DNA of 64,000 nucleotides from Reticulitermes speratus (Eukaryota > Arthropoda > Insecta > Blattodea > Rhinotermitidae): NCBI GenBank assembly GCA_021186555.1, contig JAJKFL010000042.1, positions 44,238,980-44,302,979 on the forward strand. The letters run 5' to 3'. The translations under genes and the position numbers were made by a program. Positions 23,701 through 34,485 of this stretch are shown piece after piece. The notes beneath the pieces were generated by a model that saw nothing but the letters and a program-made list of their open reading frames with translations, ran no database searches and was not told the origin of the DNA. Position 1 is the first letter of the stretch. Each line of letters opens with the position of its first letter.

Positions 23701-25240
23701 AACTCTACCTGACAACACACAACATTCATAAGAGACAGACATCCATGCCCCCGGCGGGATTCGAACCACAATCCCAGCAAGCGAGCGGCCGTAGACCCAT
23801 GCCTTATACTGCGCGGCCACTGGGATTTTCTGCAGGCTACATATGACAATCGTAATACGAATGCCTTTCAATAATTAAGGTTTCGTAAGTCATAAACATT
23901 AAATGAGAAGACAGTACAGCATCACATTTAGATCATTTATTCCTCTGAAATATCAGTATTCTGCAACATTTTCTCCGTCGGACGTTGTCCAATATCAGTC
24001 CCTCCACTCATGCTGCAGTCACACCTATCCTTATTGTGCTTTGACGATGATGTCATTATCACGGATGTCCTGTCGATAATTTTCGAATTTTGGCACGATT
24101 CTAATGACATTCTACATTCTCATGACGTCATCATCCATACACGTCTATGTATTGGCGTTGCCGAAGAAAACAAAATCGTTTTACGAACATTTCGAATTTT
24201 GAAGTTTCCAGACGACGCGATGGCGAGCTTTGAAGTATGACAGTGATGTTGTTGAAAGTGCAGCTTTTCTGGGATGATGCTGTGTGGCTGGGCGAGCAGT
24301 GACCTACTCTGTAACGATCGTAATGCTTTGTTATCCGTTAGAGCAATCTAAGTAGAACAACAAGCGTACCATTAGCTAATATGGCATTGCACATCAACTT
24401 ATCCCATTATCGCCTAACACTTTTTCACCCGCTAAACTTTACCTGCTAAACCTTACTAAAGGTGCTTTCTCGTACCGACAAATAAAGCGCTTGATAAAGA
24501 GAAACGTTACAGGGTATGGAACCATACTTATATGTATACTGAAATAGTTTTATGTAAATTCAGAAATAAAGAAGAAATAATTAACCTATATTTGTGTTTA
24601 AAGTACCAAACGTGATAGCAGGTAACCCAAACTTCAGACTTCTAGAATTCCTCGATCATGTCAACCACGGGTTTTCAAAGTGTTAATATCATTTTAGGAA
24701 CGCAACCCTTCGGGTCGCGAGGAATTTCTTCATTTCATCAATGTAATTATTGTGAATTTTTCATATAAACCACCAAGAGTGTCGAATGAATATTCCTGTT
24801 CTTTTTGCAGAAGTACATTTGCGAATTACTCAAGGCTATAAATGAGGATGGTTGCGACGTATTTGGCTATTCGGCATGGAGCCTAATGGATAACTTTGAA
24901 TGGGTGTCTGGATATACGTAAGTATTATTTATTTATTTATATCTCATTTAATGACACACAAATTTGAAATCTTACTGTCAGTTATCCAGTAGCCTTATGA
25001 ATATATAATTCAAACTTATTAGCAATATCTTAAAAGACATGTAAGCAATTGAATGTTATATAATATTACCTCACTCTCTTATCAATTTACTTCTCTTCCA
25101 GTGAGACTTTTGGCCTGTTTCATGTCGATTTCAATGACCCTGATCGCAAACGAACAGCCAAGAAGTCAGCAAAATTCTTCTCCCAGATAATTAAAAGCAA
25201 CACGATTCCTGTAGAATTTCTGGGTGACGAGAGTTCTTAG
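8732..25240 (+). CDS. GH1 beta-glucosidase / myrosinase-like gene B (11 exons, lesion in exon 6)
   Basis: Retaining GH1 beta-glycosidase, about 475 residues if exon 6 had family length. Exons: 8732-8816, 11044-11177, 13584-13718, 15545-15667, 16569-16752, 17385-17478, 18797-18944, 20450-20592, 23043-23177, 24811-24917, 25102-25240 (TAG 25238-25240). The ATG at 8732 (second in-frame ATG at 8741) leads straight into [19 protein letters not shown], so no signal peptide is seen; like aphid myrosinase it may be cytosolic, unless an upstream exon exists. Catalytic acid/base is Glu168 in TFNEP (exon 5), nucleophile Glu375 in LITENG (exon 9); YHWDLPQ (exon 4) and SLMDNFEW (exon 10) are present. Oddities: the near-invariant Arg of YRFSVSW is Leu (YLFSVSW, residue 78), Asn of LNHYT is Ser (residue 310), and exon 6 is 94 nt instead of 95, which breaks the frame. 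It is either a young pseudogene or a gene with an assembly indel. Tandem with A, C and D. Confidence 0.85.
9040..10162 (-). mobile_element. Jockey-like LINE fragment in gene B intron 1
   Basis: On the minus strand two ORF pieces read as the palm and thumb of a non-LTR reverse transcriptase: 9829-10146 contains the catalytic FADD motif ([12 protein letters not shown]) followed by [21 protein letters not shown], and 9436-9765 reads [20 protein letters not shown] and LERIQRKF. The 3' end is a short AAT/AATTG-type tail near 9060. It is 5'-truncated and frame-broken. The same insertion sits in gene C intron 1, so it predates the B/C duplication. Confidence 0.85.
10670..10885 (-). mobile_element. 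Old SINE (family 1-like) before exon 2 of gene B
   Basis: Body with CTTTACCCCCTGGGAAAGA and GTTGGTGGGCCCCAGAG. Copies lie at the same position before exon 2 in the relic (about 27940-28085) and in gene C (about 36215-36425), so it predates all three copies and marks them as one lineage. Confidence 0.6.
12226..12278 (-). ncRNA. Hammerhead motif, left arm of element 12135-12723
   Basis: Minus strand: CTGATGA (complement of 12264-12270), extra U, stem II GGAAC/GUUCU, GAAA (complement of 12243-12246), short stem III ACACGUGU, A17 opposite 12235. Stem I has GG/CC next to the core and weaker pairing beyond. Confidence 0.62.
12613..12666 (+). ncRNA. Hammerhead motif, right arm of element 12135-12723
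   Basis: CTGATGA 12621-12627, extra U, stem II GGAAC/GUUCU, GAAA 12645-12648, stem III AC(ACGU)GU, A17 at 12656. Stem I begins GG/CC. Predicted cleavage 12656/12657. Confidence 0.62.
13815..14035 (-). mobile_element. tRNA-derived SINE (family 2) in gene B intron 3 (38770-38990 in gene C)
   Basis: GGCCTCCACATTTTTCGAGG end and B-box complement GGGATTCGAACCCACAATCC; the tRNA head is truncated. The same insertion is in gene C intron 3, hence old. Confidence 0.68.
15712..15905. repeat. Palindromic MITE-like repeat in gene B intron 4
   Basis: Arms TTACGCAGCGTTGATTTGTA and TACCAATCAACTCTGCGTAT. The right arm has CTGAAGA, GTCC-type stem and GAAAC in hammerhead order near 15826-15862. The same insertion is in gene C intron 4 (40703-40900). 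Confidence 0.65.
17797..18443. other. Segment of gene B intron 6 missing in gene C
   Basis: About 650 bp with no recognised feature, between ATGTATTTTATATAA and ACTTTGTAACTGG. In gene C intron 6 the flanks join directly near 42810. No clear target duplication, so a loss in C is as likely as an insertion in B. Confidence 0.5.
19812..20110 (+). mobile_element. tRNA-derived SINE (family 3) in gene B intron 7 (44160-44465 in gene C)
   Basis: Head TTGGTGGCGCAGTTCGTTGA and B box GGGTTTAATTCCCGATGGGG, followed by a body with CTCCTGGGGTAAAGGCGACC. The gene C copy is at the same intron position. Confidence 0.72.
21389..21640 (-). mobile_element. LINE-tail-like insert in gene B intron 8, absent from gene C
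   Basis: The minus-strand frame contains [20 protein letters not shown], resembling the W-NIKMDL-EV segment of RTE-type tails. At the corresponding place in copy 2 (near 45725) the flanks join directly, with an ACTCCTGGTA motif at the junction, so the block is an insertion in B or a clean loss in C. Confidence 0.5.
21703..21752 (-). ncRNA. Hammerhead motif, left end of the intron 8 element (gene B)
   Basis: Minus strand: CTGAAGA (complement of 21738-21744), extra C, stem II GGCUA/UGGCC, GAAA (complement of 21717-21720), stem III AC(AU)GU, A17 opposite 21711; stem I CCUCC/GGAGU pairs four bases. The whole motif is unchanged in gene C at 45799-45848. Confidence 0.68.
22734..22785 (+). ncRNA. 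Hammerhead-like motif, right end of the intron 8 element
   Basis: CTGAGGA 22743-22749 and GAAA 22767-22770 with a 6-bp stem I (CACCUCC/GGAGGU) and stem III AC(AU)GU, but stem II is reduced to GG/CC around a long loop. Activity is doubtful. Counterpart in gene C near 46836-46885. Confidence 0.45.
23590..23828 (-). mobile_element. tRNA-derived SINE (family 2) in gene B intron 9
   Basis: GGGGCCTAGGCCGCCTCATT end, body, then CGGCGGGATTCGAACCACAA and the head complement GCGCGGCCACTGGGATT. Shared with gene C intron 9 (47695-47936), where the B box keeps the extra C. Confidence 0.75.
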
Positions 25241-25479
25241 TGACGCAGTGAGACAGTTGGAAGCTCTGAATTCAACATATTAGTTTGTGTGGACAGTTGT
25301 GCATAAACTGAACTGGTGGTTATGGTAACTTCTACATGTCAGGGAGTCATTCTGTGTGTCATTCAATTTCTGTTGTTGTTTGTTGGTGGTTACTTGGCTC
25401 TAAGGTAAAAATAATTATACAATAACCGTAAATTATTTGCGGAAAGGAAGCAGACACTGTCAGTCACAACTACATTTTT

Positions 25480-25560
25480 ATCAGTGTATTGATTGCTACA
25501 TGTTTCGACTTTGTTTAAAGCGATCATCAGGCACTTAAAGAATACATAGAGAAAGATAAT
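25480..25560 (-). mobile_element. Hammerhead-type element end downstream of gene B
   Basis: Minus strand has CTGATGA and GAAACATGTAG near 25497-25543 with a poorly pairing stem II. It lies in a roughly 520-bp segment (25437-25960) absent after gene C, so this is probably a decayed member inserted in copy 1 only. Confidence 0.4.
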
Positions 25561-26394
25561 TTGAATACAACTCCTTAAAATTATACTTGTTCAGATAGAT
25601 GATTTCTCATATTTATAAAAATTGGAGTTGTATCAGCAGAAAGTAGATAAAAATATGATTGTATACTAAATTTTAAAATATAATAGTTTACATTATACTA
25701 AAATATTAAAATTGGGAAAGTGTTGTTTTGTTTACAGATTTTACTTTTACAGGTTTACTTTAATATTGGAGAACTTACATAAATAAGTTTCAAATGTTGT
25801 GACAAATAGGCCTATGCTTTGCTCTATCAGCATTGTCAGTTCAGGATTACACGTGTGTAGGGTCCCAAAATTTATTTTACGATTGGCACGTAAAGGACAA
25901 AAACCGGCCCTCCTGTAAACTATATCAATGTACGTATCATGAAAGACTTCTTTGAACACTTTTTTCTGTGTCGCTGATTTCGGATGAACATTTTAACCAG
26001 GGGTGCACAAGCTCCGGGCAATATTTTGCCCGTGTGACTAAATTTTGTACCGTGTCGCCTAATATTTGTGGGTCCTCAATATGCAACTTGCTTCGTGTTA
26101 CCCATATGGCGCCTAGACGTTTGCGCTGACTGCTAGAATTTTGTAAAAAATTTGTGTCCCTCATTTTTGTCACAACAGAAATTTGGATGTAGTTAACCGA
26201 TCCAAAAAAAAATTAAAGTCTCCGTAATTTGTTTTTCAAGTCCCTCTACAAATAAATTCAATTTATTAGACGGAACAGTCATACGACTATTGTAATATTA
26301 GTATATAGGATAAATAAAATTTTAGTAGTTTCAAAATAGGCAAAGAATAAATCATTACAAAATATGTGCATTGTTTAGCAACGGTTTTATGCAA

Positions 26395-26535
26395 GTGCAA
26401 GATTTAAAAATTCTGAAAATTGACCAAGTGAGTCTCCCCGAGGATGCTGCCTTGGTGCCGAAACGGGTAGAAATTTTTAAACCTTTTTAAAATAATTCGA
26501 AATCCTATTATGTGCATTTGTTGGTAAATGTGCTT
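26395..26535 (+). mobile_element. Decayed hammerhead-type repeat after gene B (copy near 49975-50110 after gene C)
   Basis: Both copies have CCGAGGATG ... GCCGAAAC, the same layout with U4 of the core changed to C, followed by a GTGCATTTGTTGG-type end. Present in both duplicates, so old. Confidence 0.4.
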
Positions 26536-28209
26536 GATTGTAAGAATAATGTACAGAATGAATTATACCAAATATCAAGCATGTGACATTAGATTTGATG
26601 CTTGTCGGCCTGTATTCTAAGAAAATATGTTTTTAAGATTATTTTCTACGATGAAGTTGAAGAAGGAAGATCCCTTATGAAGGTAGGCTACTGTCAGAAA
26701 AAGGAATGCCACAGCACAAAGCTCTCAGTTTTCAGTTTACATACATTTGTCCCCAACTCAACTTCAGATTCCACAACTTCCACTTCACATCTACTGTCTA
26801 CAGCAGGCATTTCAAGAGATCTCTTCATTGCCTGAAGCAATATGATCAATACTAACTTTGAGAAAAACAAAATGAAACAGACGCCGATCAAGAAGTTGGC
26901 TGAAATAATAACAGCGAAACTTAGAAGAATGTTTGTAGAATCGATATTTGTTTTAGAGTGGCAGACAGGAAGATGGAAGTAAAGATTTTCTGAAGAAAAG
27001 GAAGTAAGTTTCTTAAGTCAGGAATTGTCCGAGCTGATATGATGGACGGCAGGAATGATCAGAACCAAGATGTAATTTGTATATATTTCAAAGGTATGTT
27101 CTCTGGCGAATTTTAAGGAGATGCACGTGAGCAGTGCGTCCTGTGTGGGGAATGTTGCTACCATTTTGATTTTAAAATTTTGTTTTTTTTTTTTCAATTT
27201 CACAAATTTGTTTTACTATTTGACTGCACGCATTGTTGTCTCGTGTTGTGTTATACATTACATAAACACCTGTGATAGGTTTACACCATCGATATTACAC
27301 CGAGGGAACCCAGTTTACTCCAAAAATGAAAAAATAAATGTTTTACATGATACATATCTTATGAAACTTACAATATAATATATAAAAAATGTGTCAAATA
27401 TTATGTTAAAATACACATTAAATTTAAATAAATAAGAGCATGCATGTAACAACAGTTTCAAACTTATATGTTCTAATGCATGTTTTGTATGTTAGTGTTA
27501 TCTATTGTGTTTATTTCTTAATCATTCTTTTGAATATGGGGCGATGTTTTGATTTTTCTTGCGAAAGTTATGTTAAAATTGCTCCATCGTAGTGTTTTCA
27601 TTATCTAGTATCACAGCCAGTTCCTTGATATAGGGCTGTGCCGTAATACACCACATAATAAATATAATTTCCACCGGCGGTGGCGCATGTCACGTTGCGG
27701 CTGGCGCAAGTTGCGTGTAAAAATGTAATATTCAGTTAGTTTACATGCACACAATTTTCTTACTCCGTACGCTGTAACCCATAAACTTTCTCCGATGACC
27801 TCGCTGACCCAATCATCCAGTACTTGTTAGAGTGCAGAAAATAGTTGACTGGCAAGTGCCGGAGGTCTCAATGTACTAAGCGGACTGTACAGCTGACCAC
27901 TCAGCTTCATATAGTGGCGCAGGTTGTGACAGGTGAAGATAAAATTGTCCCTATAAACACCATAAAGACACATGGGGAGTGAAGGTATTGCACCGCCGTG
28001 TCGGAAAAAAGGAACTTTGGTGGACCCCAGAGAGGGTATGGAGATAAAACCTTTGCTTTTGCCGGGAATCTAACATCCGATCATTGTAAGTCTAGCCTGC
28101 CGAAATTTATGAAACAGTGGCGCTGTACTTCCACACCCTCAATTCATTATAAGGTAGATTTACATTTACACGGCTGGCTGTGGTCTTTACACTGAACTGT
28201 GATCCACAG

Positions 28210-29007
28210 GTAAGAGCGACAGTATATGGGACAGACTGACCCACGATCATCCGGAGGTCATCAAAGATAAATCAACTGGAGAAGTTGCCTGTAATTCCTA
28301 TCATCTGTATAAGGAAGACGTCCGAATGCTAAAGGAGTTAGGGTATAGAATAAGTTGGTGTGAGACTGATAAACCCAGAATGTGATGCCGTATTTTCTGG
28401 TAAATTTACAAATATTTGTAACAATCTGCTGCCTTTATCGCATGTCCCGATGGTGGAGGCAATAGGTTACTCTGAAACGTCGTATTGTCCCTTATGTTGA
28501 ATATGTATGTTCATATTTAGAATTGTGTTATGAATTTTGAATATTTGTTTTTAGAGATCTCACTATTTGAACATTTTTCGTATTTGAGTATTATTCTAAC
28601 ACGTTGACTCAACCAAAAATTTCTATCTTGTAGTTACTAAATTCTCAGTTCGATGTCTGCTTTTACCCAAACTAGCCTGATACTCTTCGTGGAATTCTTC
28701 ACTCTCTGTGCCATCATTCCAAGATATTACCTCACAGTATGCCTCAACCACATCCTGCATCATGCCTCCCACTCCCTTCACTATCATTCAGTCATTCCGC
28801 GCTGTACACCTGTCTGATTACTGCCAGTGTCGCTATATATATAGCAGAGGTACATATATGTTTGTATTTCAGGTTCATTTCTACCGGTTCTCCGTATCGT
28901 GGCCGAGAATTCTACCAACTGGTTATGACAACGTGGTGAATCAAGCTGGCATTGACTAATACAATAATCTGATAAACGAACTGATCGCTAATGGAATACA
29001 GCCTATG
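28210..29007 (+). pseudogene. GH1 relic: isolated exons 2 and 3 between genes B and C
   Basis: Exon 2-like block 28210-28343 encodes [20 protein letters not shown] and ends [16 protein letters not shown]. Exon 3-like block 28873-29007 encodes [20 protein letters not shown], with Tyr replaced by a TAA stop (28957-28959) after NQAGID. The exon 2 donor has lost one G (GGGTATAG against GGGGTAAG in B). The intron between them is about 530 bp against 2.4 kb in B. No exon 1 precedes it and no exon 4 follows; the next GH1 exon is exon 1 of gene C. The flank at 27830-28200 matches the end of intron 1 in B and C, so this is the remains of a further gene copy rather than a processed insertion. Confidence 0.88.
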
Positions 29008-29248
29008 GTAATTAAGCATATGGTGAGAACAATACTCACCACCCAACAGGCAACTTACTCCGATAAACAGGATATCAAAACAGCATAGATTGTTCAACTT
29101 TTATACAATTTTTAACCAATGTAAGACTGAAACAACCAACAACCACAATTTTAAATTTTATTTGTTTTAAACAGTGTATGTGAACAATTGTAAAGAATTC
29201 ATGTAAATAATTGTGACAGTTGGTGTAACTAGTGTGCGATTTTAGATA

Positions 29249-29303
29249 ATATGACCCTGAAGATGAACCCAAATTAAGGGTTCGAAACGTGTAGGACAGG
29301 GAA
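29249..29303 (+). ncRNA. Hammerhead motif downstream of the GH1 relic
   Basis: CTGAAGA 29257-29263, extra U, perfect 6-bp stem II GAACCC/GGGUUC, GAAA 29284-29287, stem III AC(GU)GU, A17 at 29293; stem I GACC/GGAC partly paired. Followed by GTACATTTGTCGGACTGTGA, the end type seen in the Penelope-like element. No inverted partner is seen nearby. Confidence 0.62.
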
Positions 29304-29803
29304 AGTGCACAATTAATGTGATTGAATTGTACATTTGTCGGACTGTGAATATAAAGTTAAAATGTAAGGAATGAATAATATTAAGGAACAAGGTTTGTTA
29401 CTAGCTGTTATCTATGCAGGTTTCCGAAGAAGTGTCACATTTCTCATGTTTGTAATTTAGAGTTCTGTTTGGTCGTAACGTCTCCCCTCGCATATGTAAA
29501 GTACAAGCATTGTTCCGTTCACAATCAGTACGTACTGTGTACTGGCTTATGTAACGAGATCCTGCTGGAGGCATTGATGTCTGTCTTTGTGAGTGTTGTG
29601 TGTTGTCAGGCACAGGTCTCTGCGTCTGGCTGATCGCTCGTCCAGAGGAGTCCTACCGAGTGTGGTGATGTGACCAGGTGCAACAATAACCCACTGCACC
29701 TACAACGAGTAGGTAGACATAGGCCACAGATTGAGGGAGAGAAACGTGAAAGATTGTGATTGGTTGAATCACAGCTACTCATTTACTAGACACGTAATAG
29801 AAG

Positions 29804-30087
29804 GTAAAGGTAAAGTTCACCCTAGAACAGGCCATGAAGGCCCCTGAGGGGGAGCAGAGGTATAGCTCTACTCTTTCTATAACCACGGCGCTAGATGGGG
29901 GTGGGTTGTAAACGCCACGCCCCGGCCGCTTTACCCCCGGGAAACAGACCCGGTACCCATTGTACAGGAAGCTGGGTGGACCCCAGGGCCGTTCTGGACG
30001 GGTTCGGAAAATCTCGTCCCCACCGGGATTCGATGCCCGGACCGTCCAGCCCGTAGCGAGTCGCTATACCGATACGATATTCCGGCC
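29804..30087 (-). mobile_element. tRNA-derived SINE (family 1) in the 5' flank of gene C
   Basis: 284 bp with a perfect 13-bp target duplication CACGTAATAGAAG (29791-29803, 30088-30100); the gene B flank has the single uninterrupted site near 8461. On the minus strand the head reads as a tRNA: GTATAGCGACTCGC A-box region and GGTCCGGGCATCGAATCC B box. The tail is TTTACCTTTACCTT. It sits about 270 bp before the gene C ATG. Confidence 0.85.
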
Positions 30088-30677
30088 CACGTAATAGAAG
30101 CTAAAAAGTTTTCCCTTTGACATCCCTCTGTATGGTATATATTACAAGGTATTTATCGTTAAAAGCTAAAAAAAGCATTCATGTACTTGCGTAACTGGTT
30201 TAAGAGATAGGATGTAAACAGTTACATAGCTGAACGTCACTGCTCGTATCTACACGCGTACAGCTGAAGAGCGCATTGCCATCTAGCGGCAGGCAGCGAA
30301 ACACTTGACAAAGTTCAATTCACCAACAGATATAGGCCTACCACCACAGGAGAAATGTCTGCCATGAAGTTTCCTCCTGGATTTCTATTTGGAACCTCAA
30401 CATCAGCTTATCAGATAGAAGGCGCTTGGAACGAAGACGGTGAGTGAACTTCTTTTGATACTTACAGACGTATTATAGGTTATTCAACTTGTTTAATGCA
30501 AGGCGGAAGGGAAAGCTCGCAGATTATTTTCATTGAGTCTTAGATCCTGCACACATGACGCATTTGCTCTTTTCATTTTCCGCTCTTCCCCCCCACCCCA
30601 CACTTGAATATATATCAGGGGTGACCAAAGCGCTGTCTCTCGCAAGTCTCTGGTGTGGCTCATGCATGTTGCCTGTA

Positions 30678-30680
<3 letters not shown>

Positions 30681-30710
<30 letters not shown>

Positions 30711-30711
30711 T
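30681..30711. repeat. (AAT)n microsatellite at the LINE 3' end
   Basis: About ten AAT units; gene B has two at the same place (9058-9066). Expansion after duplication. Confidence 0.9.
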
Positions 30712-31800
30712 CATTTCAATTCAATTCAATGGGTATTTATTAACGTGCAGACTTAACAGCACAAGTGCCAATTACAAAACCAGCACAAAAGCACAAATAA
30801 AACACAAAACAGTACAAATACACAAGACAAAACACTAAAGAAACAAAACAAATATACAGTAAAACAATTTAAAACAAGTACTGATGCAGAAATCCAATAC
30901 CTGACAGAACACAATGACTTGATTTAAAAATGTCGCAGTGACCGAACTACAGCTTCCAGTTCAATTTTATACATTAATAACAAGTCATTAATGAAAACAG
31001 ACCTACCATTAAATATACAAGTATCCTGTTGATGGCATAAAATTTAAAGTAATTAAAAAATCAGCATAATTGTAGGGTAAGTGCCTGAAAAAACGACGAT
31101 GACAAAGAGATACAAACTTCAGCTGGATGCGCTCAAGCTTACTGGCATCAGTAGAAGTAATGGAATTACACGCAACAGAGGCATATTCTAACTTAGGCCT
31201 AACTAATGTGCAATATAGCATCAAGAGGCTCTGCAGAGAGGAAAAGGAAAAAGTTGCTGACCTAATTAACCCCAGCAACCTAATTGTTTAAGAGAAAATA
31301 TAATCCACATGATTGTGAAAGTGCAGGTTGGAGTCAATTTGCATTCCCAGATCTTTGATGCATTCAGTTCGAGTAATCAAGGATTCACATAATTTGTAAT
31401 CAAAAAGGAGCAAGTTAGTTTTCCTAGAAAAGGAGATAACTCTAGTCTTGTTGATGTCGAGATTCATAAAATTAGATATGCACCATCCACGAACACAATT
31501 TATATCAGTCTGTAGTAACAGACTGTTACGAGGGGGCTTCAATTCACGAAATATTTTGATGTCATCTGCAAAGAGAATGCAATTTGAACACTTGACCAAA
31601 CCACACAGGTCGTTGATAAATATGTTGAAAAGGAGTTGTCCCAGAACGGATCCTTGTGACACACCAGATAACACTTCATATGACGAAGAGAGCGCTCCAC
31701 AGTAACGGACAGAAGATGTTCTGCTGGTCAAGCAACTACGGAACCAGCTAACGTAACCGGCAGACAGTCTGAAGTCACTTAATTTTCGAAATAATAATAA
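30681..31800 (-). mobile_element. Jockey-like LINE fragment in gene C intron 1
   Basis: Orthologous copy of the gene B intron 1 LINE, but longer at its 5' side. The minus-strand frame 31288-31800 keeps SGVSQGSVLG, LLFNIFINDL and LFADDIKIF, the core of a jockey/CR1-type reverse transcriptase. A second frame at 31009-31278 carries [18 protein letters not shown]. The long open frame continues to 32010 only because a palindromic MITE (31810-31985) abuts it. The 3' tail has become an (AAT)n microsatellite at 30681-30711. Confidence 0.85.
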
Positions 31801-31809
31801 TATTAAGGT

Positions 31810-31985
31810 AAGATCTGCTTTCTTCTGGGATATTACGCAGCTTTGAGTGGTAGTTCTGTTCTGAAGAGCATTCTTCTTGGACTTCTTGATCCTTGAAGAT
31901 GGGACCGATAGGTTGTCCCGAAACGTCGGAACAGAACTACTACTCAACGCTGCGTAATATCCAGGAAGTGCGCAGATCTCATCTA
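31810..31985. repeat. Palindromic MITE-like repeat joined to the LINE in gene C intron 1
   Basis: Ends TCTTCTGGGATATTACGCAG and CTGCGTAATATCCAGGAAG. The right arm has TTGAAGA, stem GGGAC/GTCCC and GAAACGTCGG (31883-31925). It abuts the truncated 5' side of the LINE and extends its open frame artificially. Confidence 0.65.
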
Positions 31986-32992
31986 CATCGCGGCGGGAGC
32001 CTGAAATCACTCAAAATCAGGTAGTTTACATGCAAAAGAGGCTGACTGTGAATGGCGTTTTAAAAGATGTTGTAAAGGAATGAGACTCATAACTGAATGA
32101 AACTTAACCTATTACAGTTTGGTGAATAGAAATAAGAAGACATCAAATGAAGGAGGAATAGTTTATTTGTACATGGCTCTTGCTTATCTCAACTGCCACA
32201 GTGAGGCTCCCCAAGATAGTGTGTCTGGCTACACCTGATATATACACTGCATAGGTCTAACTTGGCTAATAACATTGGTTGGGAGGTGGGGATAAGATCG
32301 AACATGGGCATTAGGAACTTTAATTTACGAAGCACTCAAGTTAGACAGGCAAGATTTGTTTGAACCAGTCCTCAATATACATACACGCCCCATTCTCACT
32401 GTAATCTTTTTATTTGCCCCTTTTCAATTATGTAACCAAAATAAATATATTGGGGGACACTTTCCCCCCTTTGCCCCCCCCCCCAAGTTGCACCTATGTA
32501 TTACAGTATGAAATAATGGATATAATTCGAACATGCGGTGGTAATGTCTGACAGTCCCAGCTTGTACCTACATTTTACCACAGAGAGCTTCTGCCATTGA
32601 CATTACAACCCTTCAGGATATTTTGATGTACCACGACCACCGAGCATGCAAGCTGTGAAAATGAAGATTTTTTTTAAAAGACACCATTGCAGATTTAGCG
32701 GTGACGCTGTTTAGTGTAGAAATATATTTGGCAAACTTGGACATTGTAACGTCGAATGAAGTAGGCCATCCATTTCCTCTTTAGTGCTAAACTCTTCTGC
32801 TTCTATTCGTAGCAGATTTTAATTTTACGTTTGTTTTCTGTGGAAAAGTAAAACCGAAAATTACACTGTTCTGTGTAGACTAAATATTGTTATAAATTGT
32901 AGATATTTTTTTTAGAAGTTAAAACTTTATTGCTTTATTAAGCCAGTCTTTCAATGCCTGAAACTAAACAGCGTTGACTGTTAATTTAACTA

Positions 32993-33337
32993 CAGACTCT
33001 CCCCAATTTCCGCAGTACTTACTTTCCGCGAATTCCGGCGAAATTCGAAATTTGCGCAAGTCAGATCTGAGTATATACATATGATAAAATATATATGTAC
33101 ACACAAGGTAGTCCAGTTGAAATCCAAACTGGAACCTGATGGACCGCAACATAACCGCTCAGCCGCCTTTGTTATCGCCCAGCATTATTCTTCCTCCACT
33201 CTCATCTCACTGCACTTTCATTCCCGCATGCAAAATATGGCGCGCCTTTCCAAAAATTTTATATTTCTTTACTTTCCTTAAAATTGTTTAATTTTTAAAT
33301 TGCGTACCTTGACACGGCGTAAGTCGGGGAGTGTCTG
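32993..33337. mobile_element. Second pogo-like MITE in gene C intron 1
   Basis: 345 bp with flanking TA (32991-32992, 33338-33339) and inverted ends CAGACTCTCCCC and, reading inward from the right, CAGACACTCCCC. No transposase. It lies in the 4-kb block missing from gene B. Confidence 0.6.
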
Positions 33338-34204
33338 TAGCCATTTTTGAATTGGCCAGGATGTGGCGGGATTAAGAATTGGCCAAACTGGGGCACAGTG
33401 GGATTCAAAATATAAAAATTCCGCTACTCTCTGGGTACACTATTACAAACTTGTAAAACTAAGACAGAGGGTTCCTTTTGTAAGGGTTTTGTGTGTCCGC
33501 CACTGGAGTAGTGGTATCAGTGACGTTATATAAACTGTGTACAGAGCATTCTTACTGTGTTCATCGAATAAAGAAAGAAGAAATAAATACATCAATTATT
33601 TCCTACACAGCTCACTAAATATAATTTACACAACCAAGTTTTTGATATCGAACCCCGTGTGGGGCAAATATTTTTTTTTTTTTTGCACAACATCGACACC
33701 ACGTCTGGGGTCAATCTAGCGTCATATGTGTCTAATTTAGAAACGTTCTGCAAGGAATAAAACAACTGGAGCCTAAAGCTATTCGCCTTTTTCTAGTGGC
33801 GAGATTAAGAATGCGTAGCGCCTTACCTCCACTCTCCCACACGTCTTCATTTACTGATACTAAGTCTAACTACTACTCCTTCTTTAGTGCCGAGGTCAGT
33901 GATGGAATTTTAAAAAGGTCATCAATCTGAACGGTAAAAAGAAAATATATTCAAACCGCTTCAATTTACTTGGCTTGTGTACTTCATTTCGAATTCGAGC
34001 AATGGTCAAATTTAAGAACATATTGAATCTATTAACCAGGCCCCATACGTCTTCATTTCTCGACATATAAATACAGAGACTCCCAGGCCAGTACATTTAC
34101 CTTACATCTTGCCACAGGTTGTTTATAAGTACACTTTGTAGACTTACATTACATGGCCTTGAAGCTGTTTTACAGGTAGTGTGGTATTGCCTCTTTGCCG
34201 GTTC

Positions 34205-34485
34205 TGATTCGATTTAGATTATGGTCGCTTATCCTGGTTACCGCGCGGTCTAAGGCTTAGGTCTACGGTCACTCGCTTGCTGGGATTGCGGGTTCAAATC
34301 CTGTCGGAGGCATGGATGTCTGTTTCTTGCGAATGTGTATTTTAGAGGTAGAGGTCTCTACGACTGGCTGATCACTCGTCCAGAGGAATCATACCGACTG
34401 TGTGTGTGTCATTGATTGTGATCAGGTGCAACAATAACCCTCTACACATACAGTGAGTATGTAGCAGAAGCCAGAATTAGAAAGA
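34205..34485 (+). mobile_element. tRNA-derived SINE (family 2), plus orientation, gene C intron 1
   Basis: Head ACCGCGCGGTCTAAGGCTTA and B box GGGTTCAAATCCTG, then GGCATGGATGTCTGTTTCTT and a body ending in CAACAATAACCCT. It lies in the 4-kb block absent from gene B. Confidence 0.75.

Larger units (their letters stand above)
8060..27750 (+). repeat. Segmental duplication, copy 1 (gene B unit)
   Basis: From the GGAACAAGGTTTGTTACTAG motif near 8063 to the AGTTTACATGCACAC motif near 27745 the sequence is colinear with 29390-51330, in introns and flanks as well as exons. Shared old insertions (jockey-like LINE in intron 1, three SINE families, a Penelope-type element in intron 8) show that they predate the duplication. 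Copy 1 alone has the palindromic element 12135-12723, the segment about 17797-18443, the LINE-tail insert about 21389-21640 and a segment at 25437-25960. Confidence 0.85.

Noticed and set aside
31288-32010. 240-codon minus-strand frame as a host gene
   Set aside because: It is a jockey-like reverse transcriptase fragment fused by chance to a palindromic MITE.
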